Below the pieces are notes generated by a model. That model searched no databases, had not been told where the DNA came from, and worked only from the letters and a program-made list of their open reading frames with translations. This document shows positions 30,735 to 39,900 of a DNA stretch of 48,848 nt, in pieces (the first letter of the stretch is position 1; every line of letters begins with the position of its first letter). The stretch lies in NCBI RefSeq assembly GCF_003347595.2, contig NZ_QCZK02000007.1:1-48848 (forward strand), given 5' to 3'. Both the position numbers and the translations under genes were made by a program. The DNA is from Botryobacter ruber. GTDB taxonomy: Bacteria > Bacteroidota > Bacteroidia > Cytophagales > Hymenobacteraceae.

Positions 30735-32453
30735 CTAACTAAAAGCAAACACTTCATCTTTCCTGAGACTTTCCTGCGGTTTTATTATTTTCGTTATCTG
30801 TCCGTTTTTCAGCACGATGATCCTGTCGGCATCAATGATGTTCGACATTTTATGGGATATCACGAAGGTGGTTCGGCCTTTTACCAGTTGCCTGAAAGCA
30901 GCCTGCACCAGTGCTTCCGCCTCGGCATCGAGGGCCGAGGTGGCTTCGTCGAGAATTAAAATAGCCGGGTTTTTCAGGATTGCCCGGGCAATGGCAATGC
31001 GCTGCTTCTGTCCCCCGGAAAGGTTATTGCCGCGCTCGCCTACCATTGCCTCGTAGGTGTGCGGCAGCTGCATGATAAAGTCGTGTGCGTTGGCAAGTTT
31101 TGCAGCATGCTCAATTTCTGCCTGGGTGGCATGCGGCGCTCCGTAGGCAATGTTATTCCGGATGGTATCGTTGAAGAGAAGCGTGTCCTGCAGCACAATG
31201 CCGATGTGCCGCCGGATGGCGCTTTGTTTTAACTGCCGGATGTCGGTGCCGTCTATTTTAATAGTACCCGCAGCAGGATTGATCAGGCGTAGCACCAGTG
31301 CCATGAGCGTGCTTTTTCCTACCCCGCTGGGCCCTACGATGGCGACCGTTTCGCCGGGATGTACGTGCAGGTTCAGGTTCTGGAACACCGGTTTGTGCTG
31401 CTGATAGGCAAAACTGATGTTTTCAAAATGGATCTCCCCGTACGGCTTTTCCAGCTCGCAGGCAGAGGGCAGATCGGCGACCGGATCCTCGGCATCTAAA
31501 ATGGAATTGAGGATATCCAGTGACACAGAGGCTTTGCGGTAGGTCTGGTAAACCCCGGTCAGGCCCTGTACCGGCCCGAACAAACCGCCAATGTAGCCCA
31601 GAAAAGCAACCAGCGTTCCCAGCGTAATTTCGTTTATCATAATCAGGTAGCCGCCAAACGCAATGGCAGCGATGCGGGCGATGGTCACGGTCAGGTTTTT
31701 AAACGCACCTACCTGCGTGTCGGTCTTGATGCCGTTGAGCACGTGCCCGTTCGTTTCAACTACCCGCGACAGAAAATGACTGGCTTCCACCCGTTCCATG
31801 GCAAAACTTTTTACCGTCAGAATGCTCGAAAATGCTTCGCTGAAGCGTCCGTAAATCTTTGCCCAGTTTTCCATCAGGAACCGCTCCCGCTGGATCTGCT
31901 CTTTGGAAGCCCACATGCCAATGAGGGCAGGCAAAGGAGCAAAAAACAGCACGACCAGCGACAACTGCCAGTCGAGCCGGAACATGACACACAGGGAAAT
32001 AACCAGGTAAGCCAGTGTTGGGAGCAGGTAGAAAATAATGTCGCAGAAGGCGCTTACGAAGCCATTGATGGCCCGGTCAAACTTAGTCATGATCGTACCC
32101 ACTCCTTCTTTCTGGTGATAGGTGAGCGGCAGAAAATAAAGCTTTTCGACAGCAACGGCCTGCAGATCGACCTGTAAACTCAGCCTTACTTTCCAGACAA
32201 GCCAGTTCTGCATGCCCCCAATCACATCTTTTGCCAGCGTGAGCACAAACAAGGCACCCACCGTTAATGCGATTACCTGCACAGCCGTATTCTCCGGCGA
32301 TACGATCTCATCAAAGAAAAATTTCATAATCAGGGGCTCCAGCACTCCTAACCCGGATGCGGAAAGCGCAAGCAACAGTGTCAGCAGTATCTTAAACCTA
32401 AAAGGAGCGATAGACTTTGAAACATGATTTGTAATTCGTTGCCAGTCGTTCAT
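30735..32453 (-). CDS. MsbA-like ABC exporter (membrane + ATPase domains)
   Basis: The 572-residue half-transporter has an exporter-type membrane domain (residues 1-320, six hydrophobic spans, beginning KILLTLLLALSASGLGVLEP) and a nucleotide-binding domain with Walker A GPSGVGKST (374-382), signature NLSGGQKQRIAIARA (476-490) and Walker B ILILDEATSALDA. It should act as a homodimer and move a lipid, peptide or glycoside across the inner membrane. It lies 379 bases upstream of the glycoside cluster on the same strand and could export its product, but this rests on location only. The ATG at 32453 is well placed. Confidence 0.9.
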   Translation of the reverse strand: MNDWQRITNHVSKSIAPFRFKILLTLLLALSASGLGVLEPLIMKFFFDEIVSPENTAVQVIALTVGALFVLTLAKDVIGGMQNWLVWKVRLSLQVDLQAVAVEKLYFLPLTYHQKEGVGTIMTKFDRAINGFVSAFCDIIFYLLPTLAYLVISLCVMFRLDWQLSLVVLFFAPLPALIGMWASKEQIQRERFLMENWAKIYGRFSEAFSSILTVKSFAMERVEASHFLSRVVETNGHVLNGIKTDTQVGAFKNLTVTIARIAAIAFGGYLIMINEITLGTLVAFLGYIGGLFGPVQGLTGVYQTYRKASVSLDILNSILDAEDPVADLPSACELEKPYGEIHFENISFAYQQHKPVFQNLNLHVHPGETVAIVGPSGVGKSTLMALVLRLINPAAGTIKIDGTDIRQLKQSAIRRHIGIVLQDTLLFNDTIRNNIAYGAPHATQAEIEHAAKLANAHDFIMQLPHTYEAMVGERGNNLSGGQKQRIAIARAILKNPAILILDEATSALDAEAEALVQAAFRQLVKGRTTFVISHKMSNIIDADRIIVLKNGQITKIIKPQESLRKDEVFAFS

Positions 32454-32887
32454 GAGTACTCAATATTTCTGTGTTCTACATACTTTTTCAGGAGGAAAGG
32501 CTGGAGCGTAGTGCGCACGCAAGTATTTTAACTGTACCTATCATACAGACGCAGCAATAAAACCCCAACCCTGGGTAGCAAATTAAGTTGGTTACAAAAA
32601 ACAGTCGCTAAAGCACAAGATTATAGTATTTAAACCATATAAAGCACCAGCTAATGGATACCGCAGAATCAATTTTTAAAATAACTTATATTTTTTATAT
32701 GATTATTACATTTACGCGTACATAAGCTAAAGGATGAACCGTTCACCCAGGTTATTCGGTCAACTGCTAAGAATTTATAAACGAACTACTTAACAGGGAA
32801 TCATTTACCACCTGCACTACCTGTAGCTGTGCTCCTGCGTCGTTTGCTGCCTGCTAACATGCTTTGATAATCTTTTGAAACATCCTC
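32454..32887. other. Intergenic region between divergent ABC transporter and receptor genes
   Basis: The 434 bases contain AT-rich runs near 32670-32720, likely holding the divergent promoters. A weak resemblance to the GCCACCA-core repeat exists at about 32808-32840 (CACCTGCACTACCTGTAGC, then GTGCTCCTG) but is below what I would call a copy. No gene is visible. Confidence 0.45.
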
Positions 32888-35332
32888 ATGAAAAATGCCT
32901 TGTCGTTTGTCCTATTGTGGTGCTTCGTGGGCAGCCTGGCTGTGGGCCAGCACGTAAACCCGTCGCTGCTCCTGAAAGGAACAGTGCTCGACGCTGCATC
33001 TAACCAACCAATGGAATTTGTAACGGTGGTAGTAAAAGTGGCAGGTAACACGCAACCTCTCAAGAGTACCTTAACAGACCAGGATGGCAGGTTTAGGGTG
33101 GAAGTGGTTCCGGCGCAGCAGTATGAAGTGGTGTGTTCATTCGTAGGCTACCAGGTCAGGGAAATGCCGGTGCCTGCCCAGGCGAGTGGCATTGTGGATT
33201 TAGGAAACATCCTGCTGTTGCCGGATGCAAAGCAGTTAAGCGAAGTGCAGGTTGTTTCGGAGCGGGCACTCGTGACCTACGAAATCGATAAAACAGTTTA
33301 CCATGTAGCCGCAGATCCGGAAAGTAAAACGAGTCAGGCCATTGATATGCTCCGCAAAGTCCCCCACCTGACCGTAGATGCCGACGATAACATTAAACTG
33401 AAGGGAAATGGCAATTATGTTGTATTGATCAACGGAAAGCCGTCGACCCTTTTTGCGCGCAATGCAAAAGATGCTTTCCGAAGCATGCCCGCCAACTCGA
33501 TCAAAAGCATAGAGGTAATGACAACGCCTCCCGCGCGGTACGATGCCGAAGGGATCGGGGGCGTGATCAATATTGTTACGCACAGGCAGCAACAGGGCGG
33601 CTACAACGGTTCCGTCAACCTGAGTGCCAGCAGGCCCGCAGGCTATTATGCAGGCGGGTACCTGACAGCGATCAGAAAGAAAGTTGGTTTTTCGGCTTAT
33701 TTCGGTTACAACAAAAATGCCTCGCCCGACAGCAGGTTTTCTTTAACCAGGAAGAATCATACGCAGGGCAACAGCAGGCTGGAACAACAGGGCGAAAAAG
33801 ATTACCGCGGAAACTTTCAGTACCTGGAAACGGAGTTGAGCTACGAACCCGATTCGCTGAATTTGCTTTCGGCCAGTTTCAGCTACAACGCGAACAGGGG
33901 GAGCAATTTTTATACCCAACATGTGCAGTCGTTTGACCCGGCAGGCCAGCTACAACAGGCGTATACCCAGCAGTACGACGTACAGAATACCTGGCGTGGG
34001 CACGACCTGGGTGCAGACTACCAGCGCTCCTTCCGGAAAAACAAAGAGCAGCTTTTCACGCTTTCCTATAAACTCAGAGCCACCTCCGACAATGCCACTT
34101 CCGACTTCAATTTTTTCCCGGTGCTTCACTACAACGGCTCCCTGAACAAAACGGAAAACAGCGGTTCTTTCCGGGAGCATACGTTCCAAGCCGATTATGT
34201 ACATCCCATCAAGGAACAGCAGGTGGAGCTGGGTGTAAAAAGCATTTTCCGAGCTAACGAGAGCAACTACTATTACAAAAGCCTGAACGCCAACACAGAC
34301 ACTTACGAAGTTAACAAGGCCCTCAGCAACCTGTTTAACTACACCCAGGATATTCATGCAGCCTATGCCTCCGTAACCTTACACCACGCTAAATGGGGGC
34401 TGAAAGCAGGCGGGCGCCTGGAAAACACAAGGGTCAAAGCTGACTTCAGATCATCGGGCACCGTGGCCAGGCAGGAACAGCTGAATTTTATTCCCAACAT
34501 CATTGTTTCGCGCCAGCTACAGCCTACTTCCATCCTGAAACTGGCCTACCTTCAGCGGATTGAGCGGCCCAGCCTGTACTACCTGAACCCGTACCAGAAT
34601 AGCATCGACCCGAAAAACATTTCGTTCGGTAACCCGGGCTTAGTACCCGCCGTCAGCAACCAACTCGACTTATCCTACAATGCCTATTTCGGCGGCACGT
34701 CGGTTAGTGCCGGCACGTACTTCAACTTCACCAACAATTCCATCCAGCGGTTCACCACCACCGGTACCGACGGCGTTGCCCGCACCACCTATGGCAATAT
34801 TGGCAGCAGCAGCAACGTTGGCATCTCCTTCAGCAGTAATATTGATCTGCTGGAGAAAATCAACATCAACCTGAACAGCAACGGCAACTATACCTGGTTA
34901 AGCAGCATCATCGACGGCAACCCCCAACACAACAAAGGGTTTACGTTCGATGCTTTTTTATACCTCAGCTATAAATTCCTTAACACCTGGCGGGTAAGCG
35001 GCAATGCCGGCTACCATGCACCCGGTATCCTGTTGCAAGGCAAATCCGGCGACTATTTTTACAACAGCTTTGCATTGAACAAGGACATCCTGAACGAAAA
35101 AGGCAGCCTGAGCTTTAACGTGAGCAACCCGTTCCGGAAAGAGCGCAGGTGGTTTAACCAGCTGGAGACGCCAGCTTTTTACCAGTTCCAGGAGTCGCAC
35201 TTCCTGCAGCGCTGGTTCAGCCTCACGTTCAACTACCGCTTTGGAAAACTGGAGGAGGAAATGGTGCGAAAAAAACGCGGCATCGAAAATAACGACATCA
35301 AAGCTGCCGAAAAGAAAGTTGATGGAATTTAA
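32888..35332 (+). CDS. Outer-membrane beta-barrel family protein (TonB-dependent-receptor-like)
   Basis: The 814-residue protein has a signal peptide (MKNALSFVLLWCFVGSLAVGQ), a carboxypeptidase-regulatory-like domain (about 26-105: LLKGTVLDAASNQPMEFVTV, FRVEVVPAQQYEVVCSFVGY), a plug-like domain (KTSQAIDMLRKVPHLTVDAD, then VVLINGKPSTLFARNAKDAF and IKSIEVMTTPPARYDAEGIG), and a C-terminal barrel ending with FNYRFGKLEEEM and a charged tail. This is the architecture of the outer-membrane-beta-barrel family related to TonB-dependent receptors. No SusD, regulator or sigma factor is adjacent, so the cargo is unknown. It is a paralogue in architecture of the 14928-17789 gene. Confidence 0.87.
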   Translation: MKNALSFVLLWCFVGSLAVGQHVNPSLLLKGTVLDAASNQPMEFVTVVVKVAGNTQPLKSTLTDQDGRFRVEVVPAQQYEVVCSFVGYQVREMPVPAQASGIVDLGNILLLPDAKQLSEVQVVSERALVTYEIDKTVYHVAADPESKTSQAIDMLRKVPHLTVDADDNIKLKGNGNYVVLINGKPSTLFARNAKDAFRSMPANSIKSIEVMTTPPARYDAEGIGGVINIVTHRQQQGGYNGSVNLSASRPAGYYAGGYLTAIRKKVGFSAYFGYNKNASPDSRFSLTRKNHTQGNSRLEQQGEKDYRGNFQYLETELSYEPDSLNLLSASFSYNANRGSNFYTQHVQSFDPAGQLQQAYTQQYDVQNTWRGHDLGADYQRSFRKNKEQLFTLSYKLRATSDNATSDFNFFPVLHYNGSLNKTENSGSFREHTFQADYVHPIKEQQVELGVKSIFRANESNYYYKSLNANTDTYEVNKALSNLFNYTQDIHAAYASVTLHHAKWGLKAGGRLENTRVKADFRSSGTVARQEQLNFIPNIIVSRQLQPTSILKLAYLQRIERPSLYYLNPYQNSIDPKNISFGNPGLVPAVSNQLDLSYNAYFGGTSVSAGTYFNFTNNSIQRFTTTGTDGVARTTYGNIGSSSNVGISFSSNIDLLEKININLNSNGNYTWLSSIIDGNPQHNKGFTFDAFLYLSYKFLNTWRVSGNAGYHAPGILLQGKSGDYFYNSFALNKDILNEKGSLSFNVSNPFRKERRWFNQLETPAFYQFQESHFLQRWFSLTFNYRFGKLEEEMVRKKRGIENNDIKAAEKKVDGI

Positions 35333-35384
35333 GCCCTACAAAACTTACGCGCCGGTAGCAGCACCTTTTTATACCTTTCCCGTA

Positions 35385-35417
35385 TTTGCTGTAGCTGCCA
35401 CCACACCCACTGCTGCC
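35385..35417 (+). repeat. GCCACCA-core intergenic repeat, plus orientation
   Basis: It contains TTTGCTGTAGCTGCCACCAC followed by ACCCACTGCTGCC, almost identical to the copy at 3725-3756. It lies 53 bases after the receptor stop codon. Confidence 0.8.
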
Positions 35418-35540
35418 GCATAAGCGCTCTGCAGTGCTGCTTCTATAGCTCTGGACGCTGCTGCAGCCATACCATCACCCGGGAACCCTGTTCAATTCAC
35501 TACCTCAGACTATAACAATTCAATTCTTATCCTTTGCAAC

Positions 35541-36134
35541 ATGAACTTTAACTACAACATTAAGCTGGAAGACAAACGGGTGCTGCTACGCCCGATCTGT
35601 CACACAGATGCTGCCGCCTTCCAAAACATTGCGTACGAGCCCGACACCTGGCGCTTTATGATTTCCCGGATAGCTTCGGAAACGGAACTGAACACCTGGA
35701 TGCAACAGGCAACAGACGCCCGGACGCAGCAACTCCGGTATACTTTTGCTATCATCGACAAAGCGTGCGGGTCCATTGCCGGCAGTACGGCTTACGGGAA
35801 TATTTCGGTTCCGGACCAGCGACTGGAAATTGGCTGGACCTGGCTGGGCAGTGCCTTCCGGGGCAGTGACCTGAACAGGCACTGTAAATTCCTGCTACTG
35901 TCGTATGCCCTGGAGGTGCTGCAGTTTGAGCGGGTGGAGTTTAAAACGGATGTGCTGAACGAGCGCTCCCGGAAAGCACTCCTGAAAATAGGCGCTACCG
36001 AAGAAGGCATTCTGCGCCGGCACACCCGGATGCACGACGGCCGCATGCGCGACACCATCTACTACAGCATTCTTCGGCCGGAATGGCAGGAGCTCAAAGA
36101 GCGGGTGTTTCCTGATTTAACCTTTACTTTTTAA
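35541..36134 (+). CDS. GNAT N-acetyltransferase, RimJ/RimL type
   Basis: The 197-residue protein opens with DKRVLLRPICHTDAAAFQNI, the usual start of the Acetyltransf_3/RimL branch. It continues with GSTAYGNISVPDQRLEIGWTWL, the acetyl-CoA-binding strand region, and ends with VEFKTDVLNERSRKALLKIG, the classic motif before IGATEEGILRRH. It transfers acetyl from acetyl-CoA to an amine, perhaps a protein N-terminus or small molecule. A TATCCTTTG sequence 4-12 bases before the ATG resembles, with one extra base, the -7 box. The histidine-phosphatase gene follows on the same strand 48 bases later. Confidence 0.9.
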   Translation: MNFNYNIKLEDKRVLLRPICHTDAAAFQNIAYEPDTWRFMISRIASETELNTWMQQATDARTQQLRYTFAIIDKACGSIAGSTAYGNISVPDQRLEIGWTWLGSAFRGSDLNRHCKFLLLSYALEVLQFERVEFKTDVLNERSRKALLKIGATEEGILRRHTRMHDGRMRDTIYYSILRPEWQELKERVFPDLTFTF

Positions 36135-36182
36135 TTCAGAGTGGTCTCCCTTTCGTATAAAAATTCAGTAGCACCTGTATTA

Positions 36183-36782
36183 ATGGAGACAAGCGAGACC
36201 TACAAAATAGTACTCATCCGCCATGCTAAACCTAAGGTGGACCGCAGCGGCTTATTCAGCGCCGCTGCTGCCGGCCGTTTTATTACGGAATACGATGCAG
36301 CTGCTGTTGAAGATTTTGTGTTCGAGCACCACGCCATTCCTACAAACGGCATAAAAAAAGTATTCTGCAGCACCCTCGTCCGCTCCCAGCTCACAGCCAG
36401 GGCTATTTTCGGGGAGGAGGTAGAGCTGGTTGTTGGTCATGAATTCCGGGAGTTCGAACGAAAAGTGATTACCCTTCCCCTGCTTAAACTTCCGCTCAAC
36501 TTCTGGCTGCTGAGCAACCGCATCCTCTGGTTGCTTGGCCTGAACAACAGCGGCATCGAAACGTTCAGGGAGGCGCGCAACCGTGCCCGCAACTGTGCGG
36601 AGCTGTTAGCCGATGAAGCCAAAGTACACGACAGTGCCATCCTGGTGGCCCATGGCCTGCTCAATAATTTTATTAAGCGGGAACTGCGCCGCAAGGGCTG
36701 GATACACACCAGCCGGGGCGGCTCCAGTTACCTGGCGGTAAATATTTTTGAGAAGGAGAAGGGGCAGAAGAGAGAGCGTTAG
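36183..36782 (+). CDS. Histidine phosphatase family protein
   Basis: The 199-residue protein has the RHG-type signature in IVLIRHAKP (residues 8-16, phosphorylated His in RHA), FCSTLVRSQLTA with a conserved Arg, and VAHGLLNNF with the second catalytic His. It is a cytosolic phosphatase or mutase-like enzyme, substrate unknown. The middle carries a hydrophobic insert (LLKLPLNFWLLSNRILWLLG) that is unusual for the family and could bind membrane. The frame is open to a GTG at 36141, but the ATG at 36183 gives the standard distance to RHA. It probably shares a transcript with the GNAT gene. Confidence 0.87.
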   Translation: METSETYKIVLIRHAKPKVDRSGLFSAAAAGRFITEYDAAAVEDFVFEHHAIPTNGIKKVFCSTLVRSQLTARAIFGEEVELVVGHEFREFERKVITLPLLKLPLNFWLLSNRILWLLGLNNSGIETFREARNRARNCAELLADEAKVHDSAILVAHGLLNNFIKRELRRKGWIHTSRGGSSYLAVNIFEKEKGQKRER

Positions 36783-36835
36783 ATAAATTCGCATTTACCA
36801 GCTTCGGTTTATCCCATTTCTTTATGCTGTTTTTG

Positions 36836-36868
36836 TTCTGCTGCGCCTGCCACCACAGCCTCTGCTGT
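36836..36868 (+). repeat. GCCACCA-core intergenic repeat, plus orientation
   Basis: It contains TTCTGCTGCGCCTGCCACCA followed by CAGCCTCTGCTGT. It lies between the convergent histidine-phosphatase gene and the giant gene. Confidence 0.75.
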
Positions 36869-36892
36869 GTACAGGACGTGCCTGCACAGAAA

Positions 36893-36931
36893 CAAAAGGA
36901 GGAAACCAGCCTAAACCGATTTCCTCTTTTG
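36893..36931. terminator. Probable bidirectional terminator
   Basis: CAAAAGGAGGAAA (36893-36905) pairs with TTTCCTCTTTTG (36920-36931) with a one-base bulge. The A/T-rich outer parts give T-runs on both strands. It lies between two convergent genes. Confidence 0.65.
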
Positions 36932-36982
36932 CTTACTCCCTGTTGCTGAATTCACAGCCAGTTTACACCTGAATACATCAGG

Positions 36983-39900
36983 CTAGTACTTCACCACCCT
37001 TTGCACCGTAATGGTATTTCCTATTTCTAACCGGATCAGGTATATGCCCGTCGACTGGTCAGCGAGATCAACTTCCACGGTGTTACCTTTACGAAGGTCA
37101 ATTGGCAGGGATTTTAGCTCAGCGCCATCCATGCGGAAGATCGTGAGCTTGCCTTGCTCCTGCTTGTAGCCGTGCGCAGTTACCCGGAACCTGTCTCTTG
37201 TTGGGTTAGGATAGACAATGAGCTGTTGGGCCTCACAATTTTTGCAGTCGTCTATGCCAACAGTCCCGCCGGTTGTACCACCCAGAACAGATCTGCCCCG
37301 GTAGGTAACCAATGTCTGGCCAGGGTAGCTGCCCGTGAAGGTTACCGGCACCACCGCAGATTCTCCGACTACTTTAAAGCTGATAGAAAGCAACGTTACA
37401 TCTCCTTTCGGAAGATTACTAAGCGCACCGGCGGCAAAACTGATCCGGCCCGTCCTGTTGTCTACCATGTTCAGCAGTTCGACAGGCAGTTGGGTACCGG
37501 CATTTGCAGCTGTTACCTGCAGCACCTCCGGATCAAAGGCCAGGTGGACTTCGGCGCCATCTATCTCCTGCTGATTCGCATGAAGCATCACCGGCAGACT
37601 GAACTCATCTCCCACCTGGTGAACCTGCCCTGGTTTCACCAGTTCCATAAATACTGGTGAAGTAGCCAACAGCACGCCCATGCCGTTCAGCTCCTCCTCC
37701 CGGCCTCGCAAGTCTTCGTAGGAAGTAGCCGTAACTTCATCGCTGCGCTGGTTAAAGCTGCCCGACAACAATGAGAAATCCAGCAGGGTAACCTGTTGAT
37801 CTTCATTAAAGTCGGCTCTGTCGTCGTAGCCGCTGCTTTCCTGCGCCAGATTGTAAGTAGATGCCAGCACACTGAAGTCAGTAATTGTAACCTGGTCATC
37901 GTTATTGGCATCCCCCTCTTTCAGTTCTCCGAAATTAATCACATTCTCGCCCGGAGCGAGTGTGGCGGCACGTGCATTCCTGAGCGTATGGCTGTTTTTC
38001 ACCGTCACCACATAATTTCCTTCTGCCACCCAGACATCATTGATCGAGAAATTACCCTGTTCGTCCGTTGCAGGAGTGTAAGACGCAACAGGGGTTGTTT
38101 GTCCGGCCGGGAAAACATCCACATGAAGCGGCGCCTTCCAGTTGGCATGCGGAGCCTCCGGCCTACCCTGCAGCTGCACATTACCTTTCAGCACAATGCC
38201 CGGAGTAGGAGCAAGATTAACGACTACTTTTACAGCATCAGTGGAAAATAATGCACCGTCATGAACAACCAGCAGGAAGGAATAAGTCTTGCCCTGGTCG
38301 GAGGAGGTAACCGAAAAGAACGGATTAGCCTTGTTGGGAGCGAAAAGGGTTACACCTTCCGGAGCAATCCATTCGTAGGTCAGTTCGTCGGGATCCGGAT
38401 CTGAAGAGGTTGAGCCGTCTAATGTTACAATGCCGGCAGCTGTAACGGTGATATCCCGACCAGCATTGGCAACAGGCGCCCGATTGGTTGACTGCACGGT
38501 CCAGCTCACCGAAGTTTCCCCGGTCCCCGCCATTCCACTGCTATGCTTGGCGAATGGCTGCAGGTCGAAACTCAGTTGGTAATTACCCGGCAGGTTGCCT
38601 GCGCTGCTTAACCCGGAAACACTGTAGACCGTGTCGTTTACCATCGCAAAACTTAAACCTTCTGTATCTACAGCCGTTCCGTTTCTGGTGAAGCGAATGG
38701 CATCCGGGAACGCTGTATCGCTCAGCAACTTCGCATTGAAGGCAAGCTGTACGGCATCTACCTGTGTGCTGATCGTTTGATTTGCCTTAAACTTCCATTT
38801 TGCTGAAAGCGGCACCTGGTCGATAAACAGCTGTTTCTCTGCAGTTCCCACTCCTCCGTTTACACCTGTGGCGGTTACCTTAATGCCGGTACTGCCGCCC
38901 GTTCGTAAGGTAACCGGTATGGAGACAGCTCCGGCAGCAGCGTTTGCCACAGTTTTCAGAACTACCTCCCCGCTTAAATCAACCTGCGAAACAGTTACCT
39001 GCGACGCCTCGTCGCTCAGGTTAAAGGTTACGTCCAGCGACAGGCCGGATGTAACGCCATCCGAATCGGAGAAGCCACGGTCCGGGCTTACAGCTAAGGC
39101 TGTGATGGCCGGTGCAGCAGAACGATTCACCGTCCAGGAGAGTGCCTGTGTACCCGTACCGGCATTACCAATGGCATCTGTAAAGCCTTCCAGGTTAACA
39201 GTAAAGCTATATTCGCCATCCGGATAAGTCAGCATGCTTAAGTTATTGACTGTCCAGGTCTGCAGGTCGGTGTTTGACAGCTGGTCTATTGCCAGCGGCA
39301 GCACCTCCCCGTTCCGCGTCAGCGTTAAGGAGGCCGTGTTGAAACCTTTTACATCTTCGTTGAACTCCATATTTACAGAAGCTACGTGCTGCGCATCAAT
39401 GCCACCTGTTGTCGATTTTTCCAGGCGCACGACCTGCGGTCCGTTGTTATCCACTGTCAGCTGTACCGACTGCACTTTCATACCTGCTACCTGGTCCACT
39501 GATTTTATCGTTGGCAGGTCCACCTCCAGCATATAAGTTCCGCTTTCGGTCAGGATGCGGCCCAGCCCCGAGAGGTAGAAGAGCTGCTTGTCTGCCCGCA
39601 CCGAGTCGATGGTAAGCAAGCCATTTTGCAGCACCTCCCCCTTCAGTACCCGGAACTTCTCAGGACCGGCCGTAGTCTCGTCGATTGGCAGGTTGAAGAG
39701 TACCTGTATGGTATCGAACGCAGCAGCTATGTTGCCTTCCGGAAGCCCCTGGAAGGCCTGCACCGCCGGCACCGTCAGGAACTGCGACCAGGTAAACTGT
39801 TTCCCGGTTTCGCCGCTGGTGCCATAGCTGTCCTGCACACCGGCAGCCTGTACCGTTAAGTTGTAGAAGCCGTTTCCGGAGGTCAGCGCAGCAACATCAA

